This document shows, in pieces, positions 6,956-15,588 of a DNA stretch of 64,000 bases. A program made the position numbers and the translations under genes. Under the pieces are notes generated by a model, which did not search any database, was not told the DNA's origin, and worked only from the letters and a program-made list of their open reading frames with translations. This stretch comes from Terriglobia bacterium (GTDB lineage: Bacteria > Acidobacteriota > Terriglobia > Terriglobales > Acidobacteriaceae): positions 124,001 through 188,000 of the forward strand of contig JAIQGK010000001.1 in the NCBI GenBank assembly GCA_020072645.1, read 5' to 3'. Numbering within the stretch: position 1 is the stretch's first letter; every line of letters begins with the position of its first letter.

Positions 6956-8851
6956 TTAAGGAAGCGGTTGTATGGGGAAGTAGATGTGGCTGAGCCCACT
7001 GTCCGCGCTTATGCCCAACATGCCGTTAGCTGATCCCAGGTCGTCGTGGCAGCTGAAGCAGTTCGAGGTGCCCTGCACATAGGTTTCCATGGTGGAGTTG
7101 GCCAGTACATTGGTGCCAACCTGAGTGCCGCTTGACGGAGGCTGGCCGCCCGCGGTCCAGGTTGCTCCAAGCATGAAGTAGTTCTTGCGCATGTCTCCTG
7201 ACACCAACTGCGAAATAACACTGTTGTTAATAGAGACAATTTGCGTGTTCGAACTCACGCTAGCCGCCGCCGTGCCCGGCAGTCCCCATGGGTTCGTCCG
7301 GAGGGTATTGCTGGGAGTGATGGACGGGGACCCGACGATGTTGTTTCCGGATAGCTGCGCGTGCGACTGGTTGAATGTACTGCCGGTCGGGCAGTTCGGG
7401 ATACAGAACAGCCAGTTTCCGGCGCTGTCCTGCGGGATGGTCTTATTTCCCGTGGTTGAGGCGTAGGTATAGGCCGCATTGGGCGTGTTGCCGAAGTGCT
7501 CAAAGGTGGCCCAGATCATTTCCGGATGCCCGGCGGTCGTAGCTACGAAGTGCACACCCACCAGAGCCAGCGTGATGTTCTTCGTTCCAGTGGGAACCCA
7601 TTGGCTGGGATTCGAAGTGTTATACGTCGGCACGGTCCCCTTCACAGTGATGTAGTTACCTGGGTTGGAAATAGTGGACGCGTCTACCCACGACATCTTG
7701 ACTTCGACAGCCAGAGCATTGGGATCAGGAAAAGTTACACCTTTCGACGAAGCGAAGGTCGTGACCTTGGCCAGGTCGGCAGCGGTGGTTGGAAACTCCG
7801 ATGCCGCCGGCGTGATGCCACCGGTCTTGTTGCCGGTCAGGAAGTAAGCATATACGTCGTTAACCACGATTGTGTAGTAAACGAGCGATGGTCCCTGTGA
7901 CAAGAGCGCATCGAACGTCGCCTGACCTTCTTCTGGGTCTACTGGGGTCACCAGCCCGCCAAAAGGATTGATGAAGATTTTCCGGCCGTTGATAGTAAAC
8001 CGCTGCGCGATCTGCGGCTTTACTGCTTGCGGTGCGGCGGATTTCCGCATCACCTTGGTGATAGCTCGCGGAGCAGCCTTCGGAGCAGGCTTCAGCGGCG
8101 CTACCGGCTTGAGCAACTCGGGACGGAGGATCGGCTTGGGCGTCGCAATCACCTTGCCCGCTGGGTCCTTAAAGACCACTTTGCCTTGTGTAATGGCAGC
8201 ACTCCCAACTTCCACTTCCTTGCCTAAGCCATTCCGGATGAGCTGCTTGCCGCTGGGCGCAACCTTTGCGGGCTCTACCTCGAACAGGCGGTGATTCCGG
8301 TCCATGATCATCGGCAAGCCGTGCGGTCCGGGGATAGGGACGCGCACCCCAATGATGGGAAACCGGCCAGAGACGTGTTTGGTCATCGTGCGCTGGTCGC
8401 TCGAGTTGAGAGGGGACACGTCATAGAAGGTGGGAGAATCGAAGATGTGAGCGCCGCCGCCATAACTCGATGGGGCCGGAGAGAGCAGCCAAAGGAACAT
8501 CTGTTCCGACCACTGATAGAAGGCGCACAGGCTGGAACCCGTGAAGGTCAAGCTGTTGGCCGGATTTACTATGCCGTTCACCGAGGGCGTTCCGGATTGA
8601 AACCAGCCGTTGAAGGTTGCCGCAGAAACCGGACAGCCGCCGGAGGCGTTCGTGGGAATGGTTTGAGCATTCACTGGCGATGGTTGGACCAACAGGATCG
8701 TCAACCCCAGCGCCGCTCCCGCAATCAACAATACCAGCCCGACCAGATAGGTCCGGCGCGAGTTCCTATACTTATGCGGAGGGCGTCCCATGGCGTCAGC
8801 CTGCGACGCTAAACGGTTGACCACTCCTCCACAGACGGTAGCATTATTCAT
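6956..8851 (-). CDS. Secreted/membrane-anchored protein with a C-terminal CxxCH motif
   Basis: The protein is 631 aa. A hydrophobic helix at about 36-56 (LVGLVLLIAGAALGLTILLV) acts as signal or anchor. The body is Ser/Thr/Asn-rich and extracytoplasmic in character, with a Pro/Lys/Ala-rich linker near 235-275. CFSCH at about 598-602 is a single c-type heme attachment motif close to the C terminus. The start at 8851 has GGAGGC about 9 bp upstream. A periplasmic cytochrome-like or redox-linked role is inferred from the motif alone. I do not recognise the rest of the protein. No cytochrome maturation gene is nearby. Confidence 0.8.
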   Translation of the reverse strand: MNNATVCGGVVNRLASQADAMGRPPHKYRNSRRTYLVGLVLLIAGAALGLTILLVQPSPVNAQTIPTNASGGCPVSAATFNGWFQSGTPSVNGIVNPANSLTFTGSSLCAFYQWSEQMFLWLLSPAPSSYGGGAHIFDSPTFYDVSPLNSSDQRTMTKHVSGRFPIIGVRVPIPGPHGLPMIMDRNHRLFEVEPAKVAPSGKQLIRNGLGKEVEVGSAAITQGKVVFKDPAGKVIATPKPILRPELLKPVAPLKPAPKAAPRAITKVMRKSAAPQAVKPQIAQRFTINGRKIFINPFGGLVTPVDPEEGQATFDALLSQGPSLVYYTIVVNDVYAYFLTGNKTGGITPAASEFPTTAADLAKVTTFASSKGVTFPDPNALAVEVKMSWVDASTISNPGNYITVKGTVPTYNTSNPSQWVPTGTKNITLALVGVHFVATTAGHPEMIWATFEHFGNTPNAAYTYASTTGNKTIPQDSAGNWLFCIPNCPTGSTFNQSHAQLSGNNIVGSPSITPSNTLRTNPWGLPGTAAASVSSNTQIVSINNSVISQLVSGDMRKNYFMLGATWTAGGQPPSSGTQVGTNVLANSTMETYVQGTSNCFSCHDDLGSANGMLGISADSGLSHIYFPIQPLP

Positions 8852-9248
8852 AGTTCAAAGCCTCCACGCTTTCTTTGTAGAAACAGAGCAATTGCACGAT
8901 CCGCACCACGGGCCCAATCCGTTCGTATTAGTCGTTGAGAATCCAAAGATCATGTTGGATATCGTCCAAATCGGAACCCTAAGAACTTGATGCTCCAGAT
9001 GCAATTGTTTTGGTAGGTAGTGAGGAGAACTTGCAAAACGTTACGGATATTGCAAGTAAGAATGCGCAAAATGTTCCGGAACAGACAACAAACCCTGCTG
9101 GGTCTTGTTTTTTAGTTTAGGACGGAAGCTTGCGGGCACAGATTGGTGAAGAGCCGATCCATTGTTTGATTGCCTGGACCCGCGGGAACAGTGGGCAATG
9201 ACTTGGGAATCCATGCCATCTTAGAAACAGAGGGTGAATGCGCTTAGA
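8852..9248. other. Intergenic region without a gene
   Basis: This 397-bp gap between two minus-strand genes holds the promoter region of the CxxCH protein gene, with no clear boxes. A small ACCC-TGCT-GGGT hairpin followed by T6 at about 9088-9113 is oriented for the plus strand, where no upstream gene exists. Nothing else is apparent. Confidence 0.5.
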
Positions 9249-10301
9249 CTAGGCCTTAACCGCTTCCATTGCTGCCAGTTCGCGCAAAGTTTCTACAAAA
9301 GGCGGCTTGGCGATTCCCCGCTCGGTGACAATGGCCGCCACGTACTTGCTCGGCGTTACGTCAAAGGCGGGATTCTCCACCAGCACGCCATCCGGAGCAA
9401 CTTGTTTACCGGCGTGATGCGTAACTTCCCGGGCTGAGCGTTGCTCGATGGGAATTCCTTCACCGTCGGGCATGTTCATGTCCACGGTGGACCACGGCGC
9501 AGCAACATAAAAAGGAATGCCATGCTCTTTGGCCAGAACAGCCACGCTGTAAGTGCCAATCTTGTTGGCCACGTCGCCGTTGGCCGCAATGCGGTCCGCG
9601 CCCACGATCACAGCCTTGATCTTGCCCTGGCGCATCATGGCGCCGGCCATATTGTCCGCGATGAGCGTGGTCGGGATGCCATCTTTCATCAACTCCCATG
9701 CGGTAAGGCGCGAACCCTGCAGAAATGGGCGTGTTTCATCGGCAAAGACATGCAGTTTTTTGCCTGAATCAATGGCGGACCGGATGACGCCGAGCGCAGT
9801 GCCGTAACCGCACGTGGCCAGCGCGCCCGCATTGCAGTGGGTGAGCACTCCGCCGGACGAAGGCATAAGTGCGGCGCCATGGCGTCCCATGGCTTGATTC
9901 GCGGCAATATCTTCCAGCAGCAGCTTTTGTGCTTCTTCCACAAGGTTGATCTTCACCTGGTGAACACCCTGCGGGGCCGCAGCTTCAAACGCCTGCTGCA
10001 TACGGCGGATGGCCCAGAAAAGATTTACGGCTGTAGGCCGTGTTTCTCCCATGATCCGGCAGATCTGGCCGAATTCCGTACGCAGGGTGGCGATATCCGG
10101 GGCAGCGGAATGTTTGATGCCGAGCGCGATGCCCATGGCCGCAGCCACGCCAATGGCGGGCGCACCACGAACAATCATGTCGCGGATGGCGGTTGCAACT
10201 TCCTGATACGTGCCACAGGTTACAAAAACTTCTTCCATGGGCAACCGCGTCTGATCAATAAGGCGGATTCCCTGGCTGGTCCATTCAAGTGAGCGAATCA
10301 T
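9249..10301 (-). CDS. mtnA: S-methyl-5-thioribose-1-phosphate isomerase
   Basis: This enzyme isomerises 5-methylthioribose 1-phosphate to 5-methylthioribulose 1-phosphate in the methionine salvage pathway. The 350-aa protein is of family length, with [17 protein letters not shown] near residue 45, the catalytic cysteine in [10 protein letters not shown] and the catalytic aspartate in [18 protein letters not shown]. No other methionine-salvage gene lies beside it. The ATG is preceded by TACAAT only 7 bp away, which suggests a leaderless transcript. Confidence 0.95.
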   Translation of the reverse strand: MIRSLEWTSQGIRLIDQTRLPMEEVFVTCGTYQEVATAIRDMIVRGAPAIGVAAAMGIALGIKHSAAPDIATLRTEFGQICRIMGETRPTAVNLFWAIRRMQQAFEAAAPQGVHQVKINLVEEAQKLLLEDIAANQAMGRHGAALMPSSGGVLTHCNAGALATCGYGTALGVIRSAIDSGKKLHVFADETRPFLQGSRLTAWELMKDGIPTTLIADNMAGAMMRQGKIKAVIVGADRIAANGDVANKIGTYSVAVLAKEHGIPFYVAAPWSTVDMNMPDGEGIPIEQRSAREVTHHAGKQVAPDGVLVENPAFDVTPSKYVAAIVTERGIAKPPFVETLRELAAMEAVKA

Positions 10302-10308
10302 CTACAAG

Positions 10309-10314
10309 ATTGTA
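10309..10314 (-). promoter_or_regulatory. Candidate -10 box (TACAAT) 7 bp before mtnA
   Basis: On the minus strand TACAAT-CTTGTAG-ATG would place the transcription start at or next to the start codon. No strong -35 or Shine-Dalgarno site is visible. The same arrangement occurs before the gene at 29476. Confidence 0.45.
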
Positions 10315-10427
10315 ATTGGAGAGGTGAAGGCGCGCATCTTCCGCAAATCCCGAAATGGGAAATCTCAAGCGCGCAAACTGGACTAATCCGCTGGGGGCGG
10401 CTAGTTCATCATGAATCGAACTTCGGC

Positions 10428-10691
10428 CTAGTTGGGCCGCCGCGGCACCACTTGTTCATCAATAATCACGAACTGCGCCGGGCAGGTGCTTGATCCGCAA
10501 ATTACGGGCACCACGCCGCGCATCTGTCTGCGGGTGATCAAACCCAGCGTGCCGCATTCCGGACAAGAGAGCACGGCCCAGTAAGGATCTTCCTGGTCGC
10601 CGACCTCGCCCGCGTTTTCCAACACAAAGATTGTTCCCGGCTCCATTTGTTCCGGAAGCCATTCCGTCACGATGTTCAGCTCTGCCACCAT
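10428..10691 (-). CDS. Small zinc-ribbon-like protein
   Basis: The 87-aa protein carries CPECG (near residue 43) and a second CGSSTC pair about 20 residues later, so it could bind one zinc ion. I chose the start at 10691 because GGAGGTGACC precedes it directly. The N-terminal half (TEWLPEQMEPGTIFVLENAGEVGDQEDPYW) is acidic. There is no membrane segment. The MerR gene lies 68 bp upstream on the same strand, so the two could be co-transcribed. Function is unknown. Confidence 0.7.
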   Translation of the reverse strand: MVAELNIVTEWLPEQMEPGTIFVLENAGEVGDQEDPYWAVLSCPECGTLGLITRRQMRGVVPVICGSSTCPAQFVIIDEQVVPRRPN

Positions 10692-10758
10692 GGTCACCTC
10701 CGCCACTCTGTTTCTCCCCTTTTTTAGGACCTGCATTCAAGCACGCGCAGCCGGCTGA

Positions 10759-11226
10759 TTACGAACTTCGCCTTCTGCCCGCGTTTCGCGCCGCCTGCTT
10801 CTGCGCTGGACGACGGTTGAATATTTCAGCCCGGACTTCCTTCACAGCGTCACTCAGGCAAATCCCCAGCAACGGCTGGCGCGAGTTCTTGAGAATGTCG
10901 ATTACCTGGCGCTCTGAGTTTTCCAGGTAAATGCGTTTTCCATCGGTCAAGAGGTGATACTCCGATCCGTTGCTCACCGCTTCCGCCAGCCGCCTGCCGA
11001 ATTCCTTTTGCAGGAATTTCATGATGCGGCGGACGCGCTGCAGCGGAAAACCCTTGCGGCGGAGAGCGCAAATCACCGCGATCTCCGTGAGGTCATCGAA
11101 CGAGTACAGCCGGATGCGGCCTTTGCGCTGCGGCTGCACAATGCCTCGCTCATCCCACCACTGAAGCTGCCGCGGCGTGATGCCCGTAAGTTTCACCACT
11201 TGCGCCGATGTAAAACGCTGGTCCAT
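10759..11226 (-). CDS. MerR-family transcriptional regulator
   Basis: The protein is 155 aa. Residues about 5-75 form the winged HTH of MerR proteins: FTSAQVVKLTGITPRQLQWWDERGI, then GRIRLYSFDDLTEI and LRRKGFPLQRVRRIMKFL. The usual metal-binding cysteines of MerR/CueR are absent. The C-terminal part has a short effector region and a basic tail. AAATGTTT inverted repeats lie immediately upstream, so autoregulation is likely. The neighbouring zinc-ribbon gene may be a target. Confidence 0.88.
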   Translation of the reverse strand: MDQRFTSAQVVKLTGITPRQLQWWDERGIVQPQRKGRIRLYSFDDLTEIAVICALRRKGFPLQRVRRIMKFLQKEFGRRLAEAVSNGSEYHLLTDGKRIYLENSERQVIDILKNSRQPLLGICLSDAVKEVRAEIFNRRPAQKQAARNAGRRRSS

Positions 11227-11235
11227 TGCGTATAG

Positions 11236-11254
11236 GAAATGTTTAAAACATTTC
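11236..11254. promoter_or_regulatory. Inverted-repeat operator candidate upstream of the MerR gene
   Basis: GAAATGTTT and AAACATTTC face each other around one base. A further AAATGTTT lies at about 11263. The site is 10 bp upstream of the MerR start codon, where MerR-type operators usually sit. Confidence 0.5.
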
Positions 11255-11326
11255 TTCCTATAAATGTTTGATTCATTTTAGGAGCAGTATCTAGAAAGTC
11301 AACAGGAAAGTCCAAGGCAGAGCTGC

Positions 11327-12433
11327 TCAAGACAAATAGAGGGCGGTGAGGAAGAGTACGAAGCGGTAGAAGTCCAAAACGTAGTGGAATGAAACAACGA
11401 GAACGAGCGCCTTAGCGAATGACCAGAAGACCGATTCGCGATATGCAGCGCGCAGGGCAAGAGAACTGTAGATAAGCAATACCAGGAGCGCGACAGGAAA
11501 AATAAGCATGTCCCAGTTCACGGAAGGAAGATGGACGCCGCGCTTCAGGACGAATCGCAAGACCAGCGTTACGCCAGGGTAGAGCGCGACGAAAATCGCC
11601 ATTAGCCAGAACGCCGTGAAATGCAGGCTGAAAACCAGATGCTGGCCGAAAAATTGTTTCTTGCGCCATTGCAGAAGGGCCAGAAGCATGGCATAGAGCA
11701 GGACCATAACGACCACGAGGGAGCGGGCCTGTACGTCAACAACGTGGTTAAAAGACTGAGAGAACTGGGTGAGAGTGATGCCTTTGGCGGCCAATCTCTG
11801 CGCCACCAATCGCGACGCGAGATTGCTGTATGACATCCCGTGCATCTGAATGTCGAGCGTGGTGCGCAGGCCGGACCATCCGATGTAGGGCTGCACGAAA
11901 AAATAAATCAGGTTCGAGACAAAGAACAGTTGAAAAGGATGCAGGTAAGGCTTGCGGCAGCCGCGTAGATACTCAGCGGTGAGGAATCCTGGCCTGGTGA
12001 AAAGTAGTCTGAAGCTGCGGAATATCTTCGAGTCAAAATGAAAGAACTCGCCCAGAGCGTGGGTAAAAAAATGTCCGATGGACAAATCATTGGTGCTAAA
12101 CCTTTTCTCGCCACAGGCGGAGCAGAACCTGCCGGAAACGAATTTCCCGCATGCAGGACACTGCCATTGGTTTTCGGCGGGCGGCTCTGACGAGTCGTGT
12201 TCCTTTGATTGTACGGATTCAGCGGGACTGACCGTTCCGCCCCCAACAAAGTGAACGACTTCCAGTTTGTCTCCATTCTTGAGCGCAGTCGCGTCCCACT
12301 GTGTCCGTGGCACGATCTCCATGTTTAACTCCACGGCCACGCGGTCGGGTTTCATGCCGAGGTGTACCACCAGCGCAGCGACGGTCAGGCCGTCAGGAAA
12401 GTCGCGTTGTTCGCCATTGATGTGGAGAAGCAT
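11327..12433 (-). CDS. ThiS-like domain fused to a DUF3667 membrane protein
   Basis: The protein is 368 aa. Residues 1-67 look like a ThiS/MoaD-type ubiquitin fold (INGEQRDFPDGLTVAALVVHLG ... GDKLEVVHFVGGG) ending in glycines, where free ThiS would end. Residues about 90-115 hold two CxxC pairs (CPACG, CSACG) followed by the FFHFDSKIFRSFRLLFTRPGFL block of DUF3667. About five membrane segments follow from residue 170 on. No thiG or thiF gene is near. The function is unknown; processing at the glycines to release a sulfur carrier is speculation. Confidence 0.8.
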   Translation of the reverse strand: MLLHINGEQRDFPDGLTVAALVVHLGMKPDRVAVELNMEIVPRTQWDATALKNGDKLEVVHFVGGGTVSPAESVQSKEHDSSEPPAENQWQCPACGKFVSGRFCSACGEKRFSTNDLSIGHFFTHALGEFFHFDSKIFRSFRLLFTRPGFLTAEYLRGCRKPYLHPFQLFFVSNLIYFFVQPYIGWSGLRTTLDIQMHGMSYSNLASRLVAQRLAAKGITLTQFSQSFNHVVDVQARSLVVVMVLLYAMLLALLQWRKKQFFGQHLVFSLHFTAFWLMAIFVALYPGVTLVLRFVLKRGVHLPSVNWDMLIFPVALLVLLIYSSLALRAAYRESVFWSFAKALVLVVSFHYVLDFYRFVLFLTALYLS

Positions 12434-12443
12434 AGGGAGTACT

Positions 12444-12472
12444 TAGCAATTAGCAACTGGCAATTAGCCAAA
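12444..12472. repeat. GGCAATTAGC-type dispersed repeat
   Basis: TTAGCAATTAGCAACTGGC-like sequence. An inverted copy lies at 12603..12634 and related pieces at 13622..13643 and 17872..17912, all intergenic. Confidence 0.6.
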
Positions 12473-12602
12473 CCTTTTTACCGCAGAGGACGCGAAGAAC
12501 GCAACGATACGAAGATTCCGAATCACATCCTCTCTGGATCTCCACGTTTGGACGGTTGGTTCTTTAAGGTTGAGCGCTGACTGCGAATAGCCGAGTTTCC
12601 GG

Positions 12603-12634
12603 CTAACTGCTATTTGCCAGTTGCCAATTGCTTT
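12603..12634. repeat. GGCAATTAGC-type dispersed repeat, inverted copy
   Basis: GCTAACTGCTATTTGCCAGTTGCCAATTGC-like sequence is the reverse complement of the copy at 12444. The two bracket about 130 bp between the ThiS fusion gene and the dehydrogenase gene. Confidence 0.6.
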
Positions 12635-12635
12635 G

Positions 12636-13619
12636 TCAATATCCTCTTCCCTTGTCCACTTCGTTCAGCAATGGCTGGCCCGCCAGAAAGCGTTTCATGT
12701 TGTCCACGATCAAGCGGTAGTGGCGCTCCCACAGGCGTTCAGTGACCGCTGCTGTGTGCGGCGTGATCAAAATATTGTCAAGCGACCAGAAAGGCGAGCT
12801 CGCCGGCAATGGCTCTTCATTGAAGACATCGAGCGCAGCCCCGGCGATGCGACGTTTCTGCAAGGCGTCGAGCAAAGCGGGTTCATCGATCAGCGGACCG
12901 CGAGCGACATTGATCAGGTAGGCGTCGGGCTTCATTTTGCTGAGGCGTGCGGCGTTCATAAGTCCCATGGTGGATGGGGTGACCGGCGTGCAGAGCAGGA
13001 CGTAGTCGGCCTGGGGCAAAACCTCGTCGATCTGCGCAGAACCGTAGACGGCATTCGCGCCGTCAAGGCCTTTGGCAGGATTTTCCCGGATGGCCACGAT
13101 TTTCAGGCCCAGCGCTTTGGCTCGCACAGCAAACTCGCGTCCAATGCTGCCCATGCCGACGATGAGCACCGTAGAGCCGGCCACCTCTCGCGGGCGGGGT
13201 TTGTCATGCCAGAGCTGATCTTGCGACCACGCATGCTTTGCCTGATATTGCATCGCCTGAGGCAGCCGCTTGGCCAACGCCAGCAGAACGGCAATAGCGT
13301 GCTCGGCGACTACGGGGCCATGGATTCCAGTTGAGTTGGTGACAACCACGTTGCTTCGAACCATTTCTGGATACATGAGTTGGTGCACCGCTGCCGCAGG
13401 AGAATGTATCCAACGAAGTTTTTTGGCGTCGGCGAATTGCTCAGGCCGCAATGACCAGCCGATGAAGACATCAGTGTCGCCAATTTCCTGCGGCACACGG
13501 TCATAGTTCTGGAGCTGGACGACTGTATGGCCCGGAAAATCCTGCTGGAGGCGTTCGCGTATCCATGAGGGCGCATGCCAGAGTTCAAAGGAGTGGTAGT
13601 GGACGATTAATATTTTCAT
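12636..13619 (-). CDS. D-2-hydroxyacid dehydrogenase (NAD-dependent)
   Basis: The protein is 327 aa. It has the family NAD-binding core: VLIVGMGSIGREFAVRAKALG (about residues 145-165), CTPVTPSTMGLMNA, INVARGPLIDEPALLDAL with the catalytic Arg region, LDVFNEEPLP with the Glu, and TPHTAA with the catalytic His. It reduces 2-oxoacids or oxidises D-2-hydroxyacids in the cytoplasm; the substrate cannot be told from sequence. I chose the ATG at 13619 because it begins a standard MKILIVHYH strand and upstream sequence is repeat DNA. Confidence 0.9.
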   Translation of the reverse strand: MKILIVHYHSFELWHAPSWIRERLQQDFPGHTVVQLQNYDRVPQEIGDTDVFIGWSLRPEQFADAKKLRWIHSPAAAVHQLMYPEMVRSNVVVTNSTGIHGPVVAEHAIAVLLALAKRLPQAMQYQAKHAWSQDQLWHDKPRPREVAGSTVLIVGMGSIGREFAVRAKALGLKIVAIRENPAKGLDGANAVYGSAQIDEVLPQADYVLLCTPVTPSTMGLMNAARLSKMKPDAYLINVARGPLIDEPALLDALQKRRIAGAALDVFNEEPLPASSPFWSLDNILITPHTAAVTERLWERHYRLIVDNMKRFLAGQPLLNEVDKGRGY

Positions 13620-13692
13620 GGTGAGCAAATAGCAATTAGCCGGATGCTTGATTTTGCAGGGGCTAAAGCCCAATCTTTTTTAGGCTGCTGAC

Positions 13693-13712
13693 GGCACGAG
13701 TAAACTCGTGCC
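13693..13712. repeat. Intergenic hairpin between gpmI and the dehydrogenase gene
   Basis: GGCACGAG and CTCGTGCC flank a TAAA loop. A second small GGGCTAAAGCCC hairpin lies at about 13659-13670. They may be dispersed repeats or mRNA hairpins separating the two minus-strand genes. Confidence 0.6.
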
Positions 13713-13747
13713 CTGACACTTGTCTTCCTTTAGGACACATCTGTTTC

Positions 13748-15349
13748 TTAAGCATGCTTTACTACCCGCAGGTCTTTCCCGGTCATTTCTTTTGGTTGAT
13801 CAAAGCCCAGCATGCCGAGCACCGTGGGAGAAATATCCTGCAATGAACCTTCCGATCGCAGCGCCAGTTTTTTTGCATCTTCACTGACCACGATGAACGG
13901 CACGGGATTCGTGGTATGCGCGGTATGCGGCCCGCCGGTTGCCGGGTCAATCATCTGCTCGGCGTTGCCGTGGTCGGCCGTAATGAGCATGGCGCCACCG
14001 CGCGCGCGGACAGCCTTATAAATTTCTCCCAGGCAGTGATCGACCGTTTCAACGGCCTGCACCGTTGGCGGAATTTTACCGGAGTGGCCGACCATGTCGG
14101 CATTGGCGAAGTTGACGATCACTACATCAAAGGCAGAATCGTTAGCAGCCTTGATCACGGCATCGGCAATTCCCTGGGCAGACATTTCCGGTTTGAGATC
14201 ATAGGTTGCGACTTTCTGCGAAGGAACCAGAACGCGGTCTTCACCGGGGAAAGGCTTTTCCACTCCGCCATTGAAGAAGTAGGTCACGTGGGCGTACTTT
14301 TCGGTTTCGGCCACGCGCAGGTTGCGCAGGTTGTGTTCGGCCATCACGTTGGCCAGGATATTTTTGAGCGAGTCCGGCTGCACGACAAAGGGCAGAGTGA
14401 ACTGCTTGTCATACTGCGTCATGCATATGTATTTCAGATTCTTGGGAACGCGGCTGCGAGGGATGGCAGCGTCGAGCGCTTCAGCGTCAGGCAGATCGCG
14501 TCCGCCCTGGGCGGTGAGTCCGCTTTCACGAGCCAGGCAGCGGGTGATCTGGCGAGCGCGGTCAGCGCGGAAATTGAAGTTGATGACCGAATCGTCATCG
14601 CGAATCGTCGCAACGGCTTGCCCGCGATTGTCGACGCAGGTGAATGGAATAATGAACTCGTCAGTGACGTCTCGGTTGTAGGAATCTTTCACGCCTTGCA
14701 CCGGATCGACAAATTCTCCGCCTTCGGCTTTGCCCGCGACCATGGCGTCAAAGGCCTTGAGCTCGCGGTCCCACTTTTTGTCGCGGTCCATGGCATAGTA
14801 GCGGCCGCTCACACTGGCGATCTTGCCGCCAAGCTCGCGCATTTTCTGCTGCAATTGCTGCAGGTAAACAGCGCCGTTGGTGGGCAGAGTGTCGCGGCCA
14901 TCCATAAAGCAATGAACAAAGATGCGATCAACGCCGTTCTGTTTGGCCATGCGCAACAGCGCATAGAGATGGTTCTGGTGGGAATGCACGCCGCCATCGG
15001 AAAGCAGCCCGCAAAGATGGAGCCGCCGTCCGCCACTGCGCGCATTTTTCATGGCTTCCATCAATACGGGATTGCTGTAGAAATCGCCCTTTTCGATCAT
15101 GAGGTCGATCTTGGTGATGTCCATGTAAACAATGCGGCCCGCGCCAATATTCAGGTGGCCGACTTCACTATTACCCATCTGTCCCTGCGGAAGGCCGACA
15201 AAGGGTCCGCTGGTATGGATAAGCGTGTTGGGATATTCGGTGAGCAGGCGGTCATAGTTGGGCTTGTGCGCCAGCGCAATGGCATTGGCCTTGGAAGGCG
15301 GCGCATAACCCCAGCCATCGAGAATGATAAGGACAAGAGGACGGTTCAT
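13748..15349 (-). CDS. gpmI: 2,3-bisphosphoglycerate-independent phosphoglycerate mutase
   Basis: This enzyme interconverts 3- and 2-phosphoglycerate in glycolysis and gluconeogenesis and needs Mn2+. The 533-aa protein is of normal length. LIILDGWGY at the N terminus holds the metal aspartate, [17 protein letters not shown] holds the phospho-serine near residue 62, and [20 protein letters not shown] and [10 protein letters not shown] hold further metal ligands. A long open frame on the opposite strand is only its shadow. Confidence 0.97.
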   Translation of the reverse strand: MNRPLVLIILDGWGYAPPSKANAIALAHKPNYDRLLTEYPNTLIHTSGPFVGLPQGQMGNSEVGHLNIGAGRIVYMDITKIDLMIEKGDFYSNPVLMEAMKNARSGGRRLHLCGLLSDGGVHSHQNHLYALLRMAKQNGVDRIFVHCFMDGRDTLPTNGAVYLQQLQQKMRELGGKIASVSGRYYAMDRDKKWDRELKAFDAMVAGKAEGGEFVDPVQGVKDSYNRDVTDEFIIPFTCVDNRGQAVATIRDDDSVINFNFRADRARQITRCLARESGLTAQGGRDLPDAEALDAAIPRSRVPKNLKYICMTQYDKQFTLPFVVQPDSLKNILANVMAEHNLRNLRVAETEKYAHVTYFFNGGVEKPFPGEDRVLVPSQKVATYDLKPEMSAQGIADAVIKAANDSAFDVVIVNFANADMVGHSGKIPPTVQAVETVDHCLGEIYKAVRARGGAMLITADHGNAEQMIDPATGGPHTAHTTNPVPFIVVSEDAKKLALRSEGSLQDISPTVLGMLGFDQPKEMTGKDLRVVKHA

Positions 15350-15371
15350 GGTGAACCAAAGATTTTAAATC

Positions 15372-15485
15372 AATCGCCGTAATCGCGCGGAATCGCCGAA
15401 ATCGGAAGCCCCCACCGCGGAGGCGCGGAGACGCGGAGAAAAACAAAAACCCTTGAAACACGGAGGAACGGAGTAAGCGGAGGAA
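15372..15485. repeat. Composite dispersed repeat (ATCGCC units plus ACGGAGG units)
   Basis: ATCGCC units ending in ATCGGAAGC (15372..15408) are followed by CCGCGGAGGCGCGGAG, then CCTTGAAACACGGAGGA. This is the same composite that forms both arms of the MITE-like element at 1171..1466. Confidence 0.65.
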
Positions 15486-15588
15486 ACACTTACTGATAGG
15501 CATGAGATTTACAAGGATCAGGAGATGCAATGATCGAGTGACAGCGACGCCCAAGTGATAGCATAAGCAGCGCAGTTGGAGAGGACTC

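Noticed and set aside
9088-9113. Hairpin followed by T6 taken as a terminator
   Set aside because: It points along the plus strand, where there is no upstream gene; both neighbours are on the minus strand.
13916-15382. 488-aa open frame opposite gpmI
   Set aside because: It is antisense to a clearly conserved gene, and its sequence has no recognisable motif. It is a by-product of GC-rich codon use.
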